Of a stretch of DNA of 64,000 bases, positions 36,452-45,237 are shown piece after piece. The notes beneath the pieces were generated by a model. It made no database searches, was not told the origin of the DNA, and worked only from the letters and a program-made list of their open reading frames with translations. Every line of letters begins with the position of its first letter. Position 1 is the first letter of the stretch. Made by a program: the position numbers and the translations under genes. Source of the stretch: Fodinibacter sp963763015 (GTDB taxonomy: Bacteria; Actinomycetota; Actinomycetes; Actinomycetales; Dermatophilaceae); the NCBI GenBank assembly GCA_963763015.1, contig CAVXML010000012.1:62001-126000 (forward strand), read 5' to 3'.

Positions 36452-36525
36452 GCCCCCGTAGCTCAGCTGGACAGAGCAAGAGCCTTCTAATCTCGAGGTC
36501 GCAGGTTCGAGTCCTGCCGGGGGCA
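36452..36525 (+). tRNA. tRNA-Arg (anticodon UCU)
   Basis: Acceptor GCCCCCG pairs with CGGGGGC; D-arm GCTCAGCTGGACAGAGC; T-arm GCAGGTTCGAGTCCTGC. Position-based reading of the anticodon loop CTTCTAA gives TCT. The anticodon stem is weak (AGAGC against TCTCG: three central pairs only), so the isotype is slightly less certain than the tRNA itself. The genomic 3' end reads ACC, not full CCA. Confidence 0.88.
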
Positions 36526-36549
36526 CCGACCAGACGTCGGGCCGTTTCG

Positions 36550-36615
36550 CCGGTGTGTGTGAAGTTCCGGCGCCTGCCGGGTTGGCGCCTGCCGGGTGAG
36601 GTTCACACACACCGG
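36550..36615. terminator. Hairpin between tRNA-Arg and the convergent LLM gene
   Basis: 14-bp perfect arms (CCGGTGTGTGTGAA at 36550-36563, TTCACACACACCGG at 36602-36615). The 38-nt loop contains the direct repeat GGCGCCTGCCGGGT twice. Probably a bidirectional terminator. Confidence 0.7.
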
Positions 36616-36629
36616 GCGTCCCCGACGGC

Positions 36630-37526
36630 TCACCGGTCGAGGTCGCCCAGCGCCTCCGCGACGACGTCGATCGACTCAGCCGTGATCGGGTCGAGGACGA
36701 GCTGGAGGTGAGCCGCGCCGGCATCCGCCATGCCTCGCACGTGCTCGGCGAGGTCGTCGGGCGTCACCATCGCGACGGCGGCGTCGTAGGTGTCGCCCAT
36801 GAGCCGGCCCCGACCACCCGGCAGCGTGACCAGCACCGCAGCCGTGGCGTCGACGTAACGGCCCGGCGGCATGACCTTGTCGACGTCGGCCTTCACCTCG
36901 GCGAACCGCTCGACGGAGTTGTCGTAGATGCTCCACCACACGTTCCAGGAGTCGGCAACAGGCAGGCCGATGCTCAGCATGCGGGGACTGGTGGACCCGA
37001 GCATGACCGGTGGCCCGCCCTGGCGCACCGGGCGGGGGTCGAGAACGCAGTCCTCGACGTCGTAGAACTGCCCGTGGAAGGTCGTCCGCCCCTCGCGCAG
37101 CAACGGCACGACGATCGCCAGTGCCTCCGCGAAGCGGGAGACGCGGCGGTCGTACGGGAAGCCGAACGCCTCGTACTCCCGCCGGTTCCAGCCGGCACCG
37201 AGCCCAAGGACCAGCCGCCCTCCGGAGATGGCGTCGACCGTCGCGGCCTGCTTGGCCAGCATCGCCGGGGCATGGAAGCTCGTCGACGCCACGAGTGGCC
37301 CGATCTCCACCCGTTCGGTCACGGCGGCGACCGCAGCCAGGGTGGTCCAGGCCTCGTAGGGACCGCGAGTCGACCCGTCCGGGAGGTCGTAGACCAGGTG
37401 GTCACCCACCCACACCGAGTCGAAGCCGGCCCCCTCCACCCGCCGTGCAAGGTCGAGGTAGTCGGGCCACGGCACGAACCGCTCCACCTCCGGCAGCTGG
37501 ACACCGACCTTGCAGGGGCGCGTCAT
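36630..37526 (-). CDS. LLM-class (luciferase-like) flavin/F420-dependent oxidoreductase
   Basis: 298 residues with TIM-barrel luciferase-like features: VGVQLPEVERFVPWPDYLDL, GFDSVWVGDHLVYDLP, ERVEIGPLVASTSFHAPAML, RLVLGLGAGWNRREYEAFGF and PVMLGSTSPRMLSIG. In actinobacteria many such proteins use coenzyme F420; whether this one uses F420 or FMN, and its substrate, is not visible. ATG at 37526 is preceded by TAGGGT at leaderless spacing. Monocistronic between a tRNA terminator and the next minus-strand gene. Confidence 0.9.
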   Translation of the reverse strand: MTRPCKVGVQLPEVERFVPWPDYLDLARRVEGAGFDSVWVGDHLVYDLPDGSTRGPYEAWTTLAAVAAVTERVEIGPLVASTSFHAPAMLAKQAATVDAISGGRLVLGLGAGWNRREYEAFGFPYDRRVSRFAEALAIVVPLLREGRTTFHGQFYDVEDCVLDPRPVRQGGPPVMLGSTSPRMLSIGLPVADSWNVWWSIYDNSVERFAEVKADVDKVMPPGRYVDATAAVLVTLPGGRGRLMGDTYDAAVAMVTPDDLAEHVRGMADAGAAHLQLVLDPITAESIDVVAEALGDLDR

Positions 37527-37532
37527 GGACCG

Positions 37533-37538
37533 ACCCTA
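37533..37538 (-). promoter_or_regulatory. -10 box TAGGGT, leaderless-type
   Basis: TAGGGT on the minus strand ends 6 nt before the ATG at 37526. Confidence 0.5.
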
Positions 37539-37644
37539 CGGCGGCGGGCGCGCCCAGCCCCCGACCGTGTCCGTCGGCCCGGTCCGGTTCACCGTCCGCG
37601 TCTGGCCATCCGCCCACCGGCGAGCTCCGCCCGGCGACGACGGC

Positions 37645-38202
37645 TCAGCCGCCCAGGGCCAGTCGGGCGAGCACCTCGTGCCGGGGGCGGTGTCCCTTCT
37701 CCCGCGGAAGGTGCGAGGCGACGAGGGCGACCTCACGCGCCGTCCAGGACGGGCCGGCATACGTCTCGAGGACCCGCACCCAGCGCGTGGCGTCCCGCGG
37801 CCGCGGCATCCGGGCAAGGGTGAGGTGGGCCAGGAAGGGCCCGCCGTCGGGCGCGGCGCCCACGACGGCACACGCCGAGCGGACGGCGCGGGCGAGGGGA
37901 GCCAGACCCTCCCCTCCGGCCAGACCCGCCCAGAGCACCCTCGCCCGCGTGACGTCCGGGAAGCTCCCGCCGCCGACGATCGCGAGGCGCAGCGGGGGGA
38001 AATGGGCTGCGGCCTCGGCCACGCGGTCGACGAGCTCGTCGACCACCCGCTCGGGTGCTGCTGCCATGAACGCCAGCGTGAGGTGCCATTGCCGAGGCGG
38101 TGTCCAGCGCAGGTCGGAGGTGGCGTCGCGGCGAACCTCCAGGAAGTCGTCCAGGTCCTCGACGGCCGCGTCGGGTGGTTCGAGGGCGACGAACAGGCGC
38201 AT
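37645..38202 (-). CDS. thpR: RNA 2',3'-cyclic phosphodiesterase (2H family)
   Basis: 185 residues. The two catalytic HXTX motifs are present: WHLTLAF and FLAHLTLAR, separated by about 85 residues, with MRLFVALEPPDAAVEDLDDF as the conserved start. ThpR opens 2',3'-cyclic phosphates on RNA (historically called 2'-5' RNA ligase). I prefer the ATG at 38202 because GAGAAT lies 7 nt upstream; an in-frame ATG at 38211 is 9 nt earlier. Divergent from the dynamin-like operon across 66 bp. Confidence 0.92.
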   Translation of the reverse strand: MRLFVALEPPDAAVEDLDDFLEVRRDATSDLRWTPPRQWHLTLAFMAAAPERVVDELVDRVAEAAAHFPPLRLAIVGGGSFPDVTRARVLWAGLAGGEGLAPLARAVRSACAVVGAAPDGGPFLAHLTLARMPRPRDATRWVRVLETYAGPSWTAREVALVASHLPREKGHRPRHEVLARLALGG

Positions 38203-38256
38203 GTGCGCCATTCTCCGCCGCCGGGGCGGATGGCGTGGGGGGCGCTCGCGGGTCGT

Positions 38257-38262
38257 TACGCT
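38257..38262 (+). promoter_or_regulatory. -10 box TACGCT, leaderless-type
   Basis: TACGCT ends 6 nt before the GTG at 38269 of the first dynamin-like gene. Confidence 0.5.
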
Positions 38263-38268
38263 TGCGCC

Positions 38269-39978
38269 GTGAATGCGGACGGGGACGTGGAGGCGCTGGT
38301 CTCCGCGGTCGAGGGGCTCCGGGGGGAGGTCGCCGTCGCGACCCTGCCCCTCGACGTGCCCAGCCGCGCCCCTGCGGAGGCGTCCCGGCGCCAGCTGCTC
38401 GCCCAGCTCGACGACTACGTCCTGCCGCGCCTGCGCGCGATCGACGCGCCCCTGCTCGCCGTCGTGGGCGGCTCGACCGGCGCCGGGAAGTCGACGCTCG
38501 TCAACTCCCTGGTGGGCGCGCAGGTGAGCCGTCCGGGAGTGCTGCGGCCCACGACCACCTCACCGGTCCTCGTGCACCACCCCGACGACCGTCGGTGGTT
38601 CGCCGACTCGCGAATCCTCCCCGGGCTCGCCCGGGTCACCGGCCAGGACACCGGCGAGTCCCAGCCGGGAACCGTGCGGCTGGCCGAGTCGACCACCCTG
38701 CCCCCGGGGATGGCCCTGCTCGACGCCCCGGACATCGACTCCGTGGTGGCCGCGAACCGTGCCATCGCCACCCAGCTGCTCTCCGCCGCCGACCTCTGGC
38801 TCTTCGTCACGACCGCCGCCCGCTATGCCGACGCGGTGCCGTGGGACCTGCTGCGCACGGCGGCCGACCGCGGGACCGCCGTCGCGATCGTCCTGGACCG
38901 CATCCCCCCGGAGGCCGTCGACGAGATCCGCCCGCACCTCGCGAGCATGCTTCGCGAGCAGGGGTTGCCCACCGCGCCGATCTTCACGGTGCCCGAGACG
39001 ACGCTGGATGCCGGGGGCCGGCTTCCCCCTGCCGCCACGGCCCGCCTCGGTGCCTGGCTGCACGCCCTCTCGAGCGACGCGAGGGCCCGGCAGATCGTCG
39101 TCGGGCAGACGCTTCGCGGCGCGGTGGAGTCACTGTCCGGCCGCACCGCCGAGCTCGTCGTGGCGAGCCGGGACCAGCACGACGCCGCCGTGACCCTGCG
39201 CCGAGCCGTCGACGAGTCCTACGACGACGCCCGTCGCCGAGTGTCCGACGGGATGACCGACGGCACGCTGCTGCGGGGCGAGGTGCTCGCGCGGTGGCAG
39301 GAGTTCGTGGGGACGGGTGAGTTCTTCCGCCAGGTGGAGACCACCATCTCGCGGTGGCGCGACAAGCTGACCGCGGTGATCAAGGGCGCGCCCCCACCGG
39401 CCGAGGGACTCGGGGAGGCCCTGCAGAGCGGGGTGGCGGCGCTCCTGCTCTCGAACGCCGAGGCCGCCAGCTCCGAGGCGGTTCGCGCCTGGCGGCGCCT
39501 CCCCGGCGGCGCGCCGGTGCTCACCCGGCATCCTGAGCTCGCCAAGCCGGCCACGGGCCTCCGGGTCGACGTCGAGCGACTCGTGCGCGACTGGCAGGGC
39601 GAGGTGTTCGAGCTCGTGCGCACCGAGGGTCAGGGCCGCCGCACCAACGCCCGCGTCGCTGCCTACGGCCTCAACGCCATCGGGCTCTTCCTCATGCTCG
39701 TCGCGTTCGGGAGCACCGGCGGCCTCGTGGGCGCCGAGATCGGCATCGCGGGGGGTACGGCGGTTCTCGCACAACGTGTGCTGGAGGCCATCTTCGGTGA
39801 CCAGGCGGTGCGGGAGATGGCGGCGAAGGCACGCGCACGACTCCTCGAGCTCACCGACGAGCTCTACGGCGCCGAGCAGGCCCGGTATGCCGCAGCCCTG
39901 GCCGAGGTCGCCGCTCCCGAGGGCCAGGCCCAGCGGCTGGCGGCAGTGGCCGCCGGCCTCCGGACGGTGGTGCGGTGA
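38269..39978 (+). CDS. Dynamin-like GTPase, first of a pair
   Basis: 569 residues. N-terminal GTPase domain: P-loop VVGGSTGAGKSTLVNSLVGA near residue 65, switch Thr in RPTTTSPV, and LLDAPDIDSV as the DxxG-type segment (DAPD). Long helical middle follows, then two adjacent membrane helices near the C-terminus (LNAIGLFLMLVAFGSTGGLV, GAEIGIAGGTAVLAQRVLEA) and a coiled tail. This is the layout of bacterial membrane-bound dynamin-like proteins such as Streptomyces DynA/DynB, which act with FtsZ in sporulation septation. GTG 38269 follows a leaderless-type promoter. Its stop overlaps the GTG of the second GTPase, so the two are made together, as expected for hetero-oligomers. Confidence 0.88.
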   Translation: MNADGDVEALVSAVEGLRGEVAVATLPLDVPSRAPAEASRRQLLAQLDDYVLPRLRAIDAPLLAVVGGSTGAGKSTLVNSLVGAQVSRPGVLRPTTTSPVLVHHPDDRRWFADSRILPGLARVTGQDTGESQPGTVRLAESTTLPPGMALLDAPDIDSVVAANRAIATQLLSAADLWLFVTTAARYADAVPWDLLRTAADRGTAVAIVLDRIPPEAVDEIRPHLASMLREQGLPTAPIFTVPETTLDAGGRLPPAATARLGAWLHALSSDARARQIVVGQTLRGAVESLSGRTAELVVASRDQHDAAVTLRRAVDESYDDARRRVSDGMTDGTLLRGEVLARWQEFVGTGEFFRQVETTISRWRDKLTAVIKGAPPPAEGLGEALQSGVAALLLSNAEAASSEAVRAWRRLPGGAPVLTRHPELAKPATGLRVDVERLVRDWQGEVFELVRTEGQGRRTNARVAAYGLNAIGLFLMLVAFGSTGGLVGAEIGIAGGTAVLAQRVLEAIFGDQAVREMAAKARARLLELTDELYGAEQARYAAALAEVAAPEGQAQRLAAVAAGLRTVVR

Positions 39979-41639
39979 GCCCGCTGCGCATGGGCTCCTC
40001 GCGCGGCGCCGTCGTGTCCCCCGAACGGCTCGCGGCGGCGGCGGCATCCCTCGGGGCGGCGGTCGAGGCCGGCGGCGAGCAGCTGCCGGCGACCGAGTCG
40101 GCCCGCGCCCGCGCCGTGGTCGAGAAGGTGGAGCAGCGCACCGCGCTCGTCGGCGGCCACACGGTGGTCGCGCTCGCCGGTGCGACCGGTAGCGGCAAGT
40201 CGTCGCTGTTCAACGCCCTCGTCGGCGCCCCGGTCGCCGCCGTGGGCGTGCGTCGACCCACGACCTCGACCCCGGTCGCCGCGGTGTGGGGTGACGAACC
40301 GGTGGCCGAGCTCCTCGACTGGCTCGCCGTGGGCACGCGCCACCACGTCGAAGGCCCTCCGGATGCCGCGCAGGTGGGGTCGCTCGACGGGCTGGTCCTG
40401 CTCGACCTTCCGGACTTCGACTCCCGCGAGCTGGACCACCGGGTGGAGGCGGAGCGGGTGCTCGAGCTCGTGGACCTCTTCGTGTGGGTGACCGACCCCC
40501 AGAAGTACGCCGACGCACGCCTCCACGACGACTACGTCGCGGCACTGGCCACCCACGAGGCCGTCACGATGGTGGTGCTCAACCAGGCCGACCGGCTGAC
40601 CCCCGCGGAGGTCGAGCAGTGCCGCGCCGACCTCGTGCGGCTCATGGAGCGCGACGGGGTCCCGCGGGCCACCGTGCTCGCCACCTCGGTCGCCACGGGG
40701 GCCGGGGTCGACGAGCTGGCTCAGCGCCTCGCGAACGCCGTGGCGAGCCGCACCATGGCCCGCGCCCGTCTCGCCGGTGACGTGCGGGCCGCGGCCGGCT
40801 CGCTCACCGCGCACGTCGCCGACCGGGAGCCGGAGGTCGACACCGCCGCCCGCAGCGAGCTGCTCGACGCGCTGGCGCGAAGCGCCGGGGTGCCCACCGT
40901 GGTGCACGCGGTCGAACGCGACTACCGGATGGAGGCCGCCTCGCACACGGGGTGGCCGTTCACCCGGTGGGTTCACCGTCTGCGCGCCCGACCGCTGCGC
41001 AGGCTCCGCCTCGACGGCCGGGACGTCCGGGTCTCGGACGCCGACGTCCGCTCGGTCCTCGGGCGCTCGTCGTTGCCGCCGCCGACACCCGCGGCCCGCG
41101 CGGGGGTCGACCTCGCGACCCGCCGGCTCGCGGACCGTGCGGGCCGGGACCTCCCCACCCCCTGGGCGGAGGCGGTCGAGACAGCGGCATCCCCCCACGG
41201 CCCGTCCCTGGGGGACGCGCTCGACCAGGCCGTGGTCGGGACCTCTCTCCACGCGCGCGCCCCCGTCTGGTGGCGGGTGATGGGCGTGGCGCAGCTCCTC
41301 CTCGCGGCGACCGCCGTGGTGGGGCTGTTGTGGCTCGCGCTCTACGTCCTGCTGGGGTGGTTCCAGCTCGACGCGGTCGTGGGTGAGCCACCCACGTGGG
41401 GTTTCCTGCCCGTGCCCTTCGTCCTTCTCGTGGGCGGCCTGCTCGCCGGCCTCCTCCTCGCCCTCGTCTCCCGGTGGCTGGCCCGGATCGGGGCGCGACG
41501 GCGAGGGCGGGTCATGGACAAGCGCCTGCGCACCTCGATCGAGGGAGTGGCGCACGAGGAGATCGTCCTCCCCGTGGAGCGGGTGCTGCAGCGCCACGCG
41601 GCGACGAGGCTGGCGCTGAGCAGCGCAGCGGACGTCTGA
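39975..41639 (+). CDS. Dynamin-like/YfjP-type GTPase, second of a pair
   Basis: 554 residues. GTPase domain with P-loop VALAGATGSGKSSLFNALVG, RPTTSTPVAAVWG, the G3 site LLDLPDFDS and G4 LNQAD (NxAD, slightly off the canonical NKxD). Two membrane hairpin helices lie at about 438-466 and 480-510 (GVAQLLLAATAVVGLLWLAL; VPFVLLVGGLLAGLLLALVS), followed by a basic C-terminus. Co-translated with the preceding GTPase through a GTGA overlap. Together they resemble paired bacterial dynamins that remodel or protect the membrane; the ssb paralogue downstream may share the transcript. Confidence 0.88.
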   Translation: MSPLRMGSSRGAVVSPERLAAAAASLGAAVEAGGEQLPATESARARAVVEKVEQRTALVGGHTVVALAGATGSGKSSLFNALVGAPVAAVGVRRPTTSTPVAAVWGDEPVAELLDWLAVGTRHHVEGPPDAAQVGSLDGLVLLDLPDFDSRELDHRVEAERVLELVDLFVWVTDPQKYADARLHDDYVAALATHEAVTMVVLNQADRLTPAEVEQCRADLVRLMERDGVPRATVLATSVATGAGVDELAQRLANAVASRTMARARLAGDVRAAAGSLTAHVADREPEVDTAARSELLDALARSAGVPTVVHAVERDYRMEAASHTGWPFTRWVHRLRARPLRRLRLDGRDVRVSDADVRSVLGRSSLPPPTPAARAGVDLATRRLADRAGRDLPTPWAEAVETAASPHGPSLGDALDQAVVGTSLHARAPVWWRVMGVAQLLLAATAVVGLLWLALYVLLGWFQLDAVVGEPPTWGFLPVPFVLLVGGLLAGLLLALVSRWLARIGARRRGRVMDKRLRTSIEGVAHEEIVLPVERVLQRHAATRLALSSAADV

Positions 41640-41802
41640 TCCTTTCCGTCCGCCGTGCGCGGTTGGTCGCGGCGGTCCACAGCCGACGGATGCCGCTGCC
41701 GTCGTCCACAGGTGCTCGGCGGGTGCTGTGGTGGGGCCGGTGTGGGACGCAGGCTTGGTCCACGAGGCCCGACCGGCGGGCACCCGGAGGGGAGCGACTG
41801 AC

Positions 41803-42441
41803 ATGAACGAGACCTATGTGACGATCAAGGGGCGGCTCGTCGCCGACCCCACCGTGCGCACCACCCGCGCCGGGGCGCCCATGACCTCCTTCCGCATCGC
41901 GTCGTCGGTGCGGCGGCCGGTCGCGGGGCGGCCCGGGGTGTGGGAGGACGCCGAGACGAGCTTCTACGAGGTCGTCACCTACCGTGCCCTGGCCGCCAAC
42001 GTCGGCGTCTCGGTGCGCAAGGGCCATCCGGTGTCGGTGCACGGGCGGCAGCACATCGTCTCGCGGGCACGCGACGACGGCAGCACGTGGTGGGGGGTGG
42101 AGGTGGTGGCGGATGCCGTGGGCCACGACCTGTCGTACGGCACGGCCGCGTTCGCCCGGGTGAGCCGGGGACAGTTCGTCGACGCGGACAGGCCGGCGCC
42201 TCTCGGGGCCGGGGAGGCCTCCGCCGGCCCAGGGTTCGGCGACCCGGAACGTGACCCGTACGTCGTGGAGGACGGTCCTGGGGGTGCTTCCGGCGTACCG
42301 GACGGCGGCGGCGGCCTGGCCCTTGACGGCGGCGTCCTCGGCCGAGCCGAGGGTGGCCACCTCTCGGGTGACCCCGCTGAGCCGGGGGAGGAGGCGGACT
42401 CCGGTCCGTTGGTGCCGGTCACGGACGGCAGCGCCGCCTGA
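41803..42441 (+). CDS. ssb: Single-stranded DNA-binding protein paralogue
   Basis: 212 residues. OB-fold start MNETYVTIKGRLVADPTVRT, then GAPMTSFRIASSV, FYEVVTYRALAANVGVSVRK and GHPVSVHGRQHI. The C-terminal 100 residues are acidic, Gly/Pro-rich and disordered, but end in VPVTDGSAA: the DDDIPF-type tip that recruits partner proteins in the housekeeping SSB is absent. This suggests a secondary SSB. The ATG has GGAGGGG upstream. Placed between the dynamin-like pair and ettA. Confidence 0.9.
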   Translation: MNETYVTIKGRLVADPTVRTTRAGAPMTSFRIASSVRRPVAGRPGVWEDAETSFYEVVTYRALAANVGVSVRKGHPVSVHGRQHIVSRARDDGSTWWGVEVVADAVGHDLSYGTAAFARVSRGQFVDADRPAPLGAGEASAGPGFGDPERDPYVVEDGPGGASGVPDGGGGLALDGGVLGRAEGGHLSGDPAEPGEEADSGPLVPVTDGSAA

Positions 42442-42477
42442 GGGAGCCGCGGATTCGGGACCGGGCCAGGTGGTCGT

Positions 42478-42483
42478 TAGCCT
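42478..42483 (+). promoter_or_regulatory. -10 box TAGCCT, leaderless-type
   Basis: TAGCCT ends 6 nt before the ettA ATG at 42490. Confidence 0.5.
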
Positions 42484-42489
42484 TGCCCC

Positions 42490-44172
42490 ATGCCCGAGTT
42501 CATCTACGTCATGTCGCGTGCCCGGAAGGCGCACGGCGACAAGGTCATCCTCGACGAGGTCACCCTGTCCTTCCTCCCCGGCGCCAAGATCGGTGTCGTC
42601 GGCCCCAACGGCGCCGGGAAGTCCTCGGTGCTCAAGATCATGGCGGGGCTCGACCAGCCGTCGAACGGGGAGGCGCGCCTGACGCCCGGCTACTCGGTCG
42701 GCATCCTCATGCAGGAGCCGGAGCTCAACGAGGACAAGACCGTTCTCGGCAACGTCGAGGAGGGTGCGGGGGAGATCAAGGCCAAGCTCGACCGCTACAA
42801 CGAGATCTCCGCGCTCATGGCGGAGCCGGACGCGGACTTCGAGGCCCTCATGGCCGAGATGGGCCAGCTCCAGGAGGCGATCGACGCAGCCGACGCCTGG
42901 GACCTGGAGTCCCAGCTCGAACAGGCCATGGACGCCCTGCGCTGCCCGCCGCCGGACGCCGACGTGACGGTGCTGTCGGGCGGCGAGCGCCGCCGCGTCG
43001 CTCTGTGCAAGCTGTTGCTCCAGAAGCCTGACCTTCTCCTGCTCGACGAGCCGACGAACCACCTCGACGCGGAGTCTGTGCTGTGGCTCGAGCAGCACCT
43101 CGCTGCGTACCACGGCGCCGTCGTCGCGGTGACGCACGACCGGTACTTCATGGACAACGTCGCCCAGTGGATCCTCGAGCTCGACCGCGGACGCGCCTAT
43201 CCCTACGAGGGGAACTACTCGACCTACCTGGAGAAGAAGCAGGCGCGCCTCCAGGTCCAGGGCAAGAAGGACGCGAAGCTGTCAAAGCGGCTGGCCGACG
43301 AGCTCGAGTGGGTGCGGAGCAACGCCAAGGCTCGCCAGACGAAGTCGAAGGCGCGGCTGGCGCGCTACGAGGAGATGGCCGCCGAGGCCGAGCGCACCCG
43401 CAAGCTCGACTTCGACGAGATCCAGATCCCGCCGGGACCGCGCCTCGGCAACAAGGTCATCGAGGTGAAGAACCTGCGCAAGGGCTTCGGCGACCGGGTG
43501 CTCATCGACGGGCTGTCGTTCACCTTGCCGCGCAACGGCATCGTCGGGGTCATCGGCCCGAACGGTGTCGGCAAGACGACGCTGTTCAAGACGATCGTGG
43601 GCCTGGAGAAGGCCGACGCCGGAGCCGTCGACGTCGGGGACACCGTCAAGATCTCGTACGTCGACCAGAGCCGCGGCGGCCTGGACCCCAACAAGAACCT
43701 CTGGGAGACCGTCTCGGGAGGCCACGACTACATCAACGTCGGTCAGGTGGAGATCCCGTCGCGGGCCTACGTGAGCCAGTTCGGCTTCAAGGGTCCCGAC
43801 CAGCAGAAGAAGGCCGGCATCCTCTCCGGTGGGGAACGCAACCGGCTGAACCTCGCCCTCACCCTCAAGGAGGGCGGCAACCTGCTCCTCCTCGACGAGC
43901 CGACGAACGACCTCGACGTCGAGACGCTGGGCTCGCTGGAGAACGCACTGCTCGACTTCCCCGGGTGCGCCGTCGTCATCAGCCACGACAGGTGGTTCCT
44001 CGACCGGGTCGTGACGCACATCCTCGCCTATGAGGGTGACGACCAGGACCCGGCCGCGTGGTACTGGTTCGAGGGCAACTTCGCCTCGTACGAGGAGAAC
44101 AAGATCGAGCGTCTCGGCGTCGAGGCGGCGCGCCCGCACCGTGTCACCTACCGCAAGCTGACCCGCGACTGA
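42490..44172 (+). CDS. ettA: Energy-dependent translational throttle protein EttA (ABC-F)
   Basis: 560 residues, two ABC ATPase domains without membrane segments. Walker A GPNGAGKSSVLK and GPNGVGKTTLFK; signatures LSGGERRRVALC and LSGGERNRLNLA; Walker B LLLLDEPTNHLD and LLLLDEPTNDLD; the linker (KKDAKLSKRLADELEWVRSN) and arm are intact. EttA binds the ribosomal E site and gates elongation according to ADP/ATP ratio. The length and MPEFIYVMSRARKAHGDKVI start match EttA rather than other ABC-F members. A leaderless-type promoter suggests transcription independent of ssb. Confidence 0.95.
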   Translation: MPEFIYVMSRARKAHGDKVILDEVTLSFLPGAKIGVVGPNGAGKSSVLKIMAGLDQPSNGEARLTPGYSVGILMQEPELNEDKTVLGNVEEGAGEIKAKLDRYNEISALMAEPDADFEALMAEMGQLQEAIDAADAWDLESQLEQAMDALRCPPPDADVTVLSGGERRRVALCKLLLQKPDLLLLDEPTNHLDAESVLWLEQHLAAYHGAVVAVTHDRYFMDNVAQWILELDRGRAYPYEGNYSTYLEKKQARLQVQGKKDAKLSKRLADELEWVRSNAKARQTKSKARLARYEEMAAEAERTRKLDFDEIQIPPGPRLGNKVIEVKNLRKGFGDRVLIDGLSFTLPRNGIVGVIGPNGVGKTTLFKTIVGLEKADAGAVDVGDTVKISYVDQSRGGLDPNKNLWETVSGGHDYINVGQVEIPSRAYVSQFGFKGPDQQKKAGILSGGERNRLNLALTLKEGGNLLLLDEPTNDLDVETLGSLENALLDFPGCAVVISHDRWFLDRVVTHILAYEGDDQDPAAWYWFEGNFASYEENKIERLGVEAARPHRVTYRKLTRD

Positions 44173-44222
44173 CCAGCCCCGAGCGCCGGCGCCGAGGGGG
44201 ACGGTCAAAGGCACGCCACGGA

Positions 44223-44228
44223 TAGGGT
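44223..44228 (+). promoter_or_regulatory. -10 box TAGGGT, leaderless-type
   Basis: TAGGGT ends 7 nt before the GTG at 44236 of the glycosyltransferase gene and supports that start over the upstream in-frame start at 44227. Confidence 0.5.
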
Positions 44229-44235
44229 GTGCCGC

Positions 44236-45237
44236 GTGGAGACGGAGACCTCGGCACCTGCGCCACACCTCGTCTCGGTCGTCATCCCCGTCTACCAGGG
44301 CGAACGGACGCTCGAGGGGGTCGTCGACGAGATCGGCGCCTCGGTCGCGGAGCGGATGACACCGGCCGGCCGGCCCTACCGAGTCACCGAGGTCGTGCTC
44401 GTCCACGACTGCGGTCCCGACGCCTCGGACGCGGTGATCCGTCAGCTCGCTGCAGCCCACGAGTGGGTGCGCCCGGTGTGGTTGAGCCGCAACTTCGGCC
44501 AGCACGCCGCCACGCTCGCCGGCATCGCCGCCTCCGGCGGGGAGTGGGTCGTCACCATGGACGAGGACGGCCAACACGACCCCGAGCGGATCGGCCAGCT
44601 CATCGACACCGCGATGCACGCACAGGCCGACGTCGTCTACGCCCGGGCAACGAACGCCCCCCCGCACGGACTGGTGCGCAACGTCGCCTCGCGCGGGGCC
44701 AAGTGGTTCGTCGTGCGCCTGGCGAAGGGGACGCCCGCGTCCGACTTCGCCAGCTTTCGCCTCCTGCTCGGCGAGGTGGCCAGGTCGGTCGCGGCCTACG
44801 CCGGGCCGGGCATCTACCTCGACGTGGCCATCTCCTGGGTCGCGCGGCGGGTCACGACGTCGCCCATGCCGATGCGGCAGGAACGGGACCGCCCGTCGGG
44901 TTACGACCTGCGCGCCCTCGTCTCGCACTTCTGGCGGCTGGTCCTCTCCAGCGGCACCCGCCCACTGCGATGGGTGAGTGCGCTCGGCGCGGCAGCCGTG
45001 CTGCTGGCGCCGCTCGTCGCTCTCGGCCTCATCGCCGGCCGCGCGTCCGGCCGCTGGGAGGTGCCCGGCTGGACATCGACGATGATCCTGCTCATGGTGG
45101 CGACCGGCGTCATCCTCTTCAGCCTGGGTGTCATCGCGGAGTACGTCGGCATGGCCGTCAACATGGCCATGGGCAAGCCGCTCTACCTGCCGGTTCGCGA
45201 CCCCCGTGACGGGCCGCTCGGGCGGGACGACGCGTGA
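44236..45237 (+). CDS. GT2-family membrane glycosyltransferase
   Basis: 333 residues. GT-A fold with LVSVVIPVYQGERTLEGVVD, LSRNFGQHAATLAGIAAS and the metal/sugar-binding VVTMDEDGQHDPERI (DED/DXD-like plus QHDP); two C-terminal membrane helices (WVSALGAAAVLLAPLVALGL, STMILLMVATGVILFSLGVI). It resembles polyprenyl-phosphate sugar transferases (DPM/GtrB/ArnC type), which load a sugar onto a lipid carrier. It overlaps the next gene (GTGA), making a two-gene operon with the epimerase. Confidence 0.88.
   Translation: METETSAPAPHLVSVVIPVYQGERTLEGVVDEIGASVAERMTPAGRPYRVTEVVLVHDCGPDASDAVIRQLAAAHEWVRPVWLSRNFGQHAATLAGIAASGGEWVVTMDEDGQHDPERIGQLIDTAMHAQADVVYARATNAPPHGLVRNVASRGAKWFVVRLAKGTPASDFASFRLLLGEVARSVAAYAGPGIYLDVAISWVARRVTTSPMPMRQERDRPSGYDLRALVSHFWRLVLSSGTRPLRWVSALGAAAVLLAPLVALGLIAGRASGRWEVPGWTSTMILLMVATGVILFSLGVIAEYVGMAVNMAMGKPLYLPVRDPRDGPLGRDDA

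Noticed and set aside
36550..36615. Attachment site or integrated element next to tRNA-Arg
   Set aside because: No integrase and no second copy of the tRNA 3' end within the window; the inverted repeat is best explained as a terminator.
37510..38268. 250-codon N-terminal extension of the first dynamin-like GTPase
   Set aside because: It lies antisense to the thpR gene and part of the LLM promoter; the GTG at 38269 follows a -10 box.
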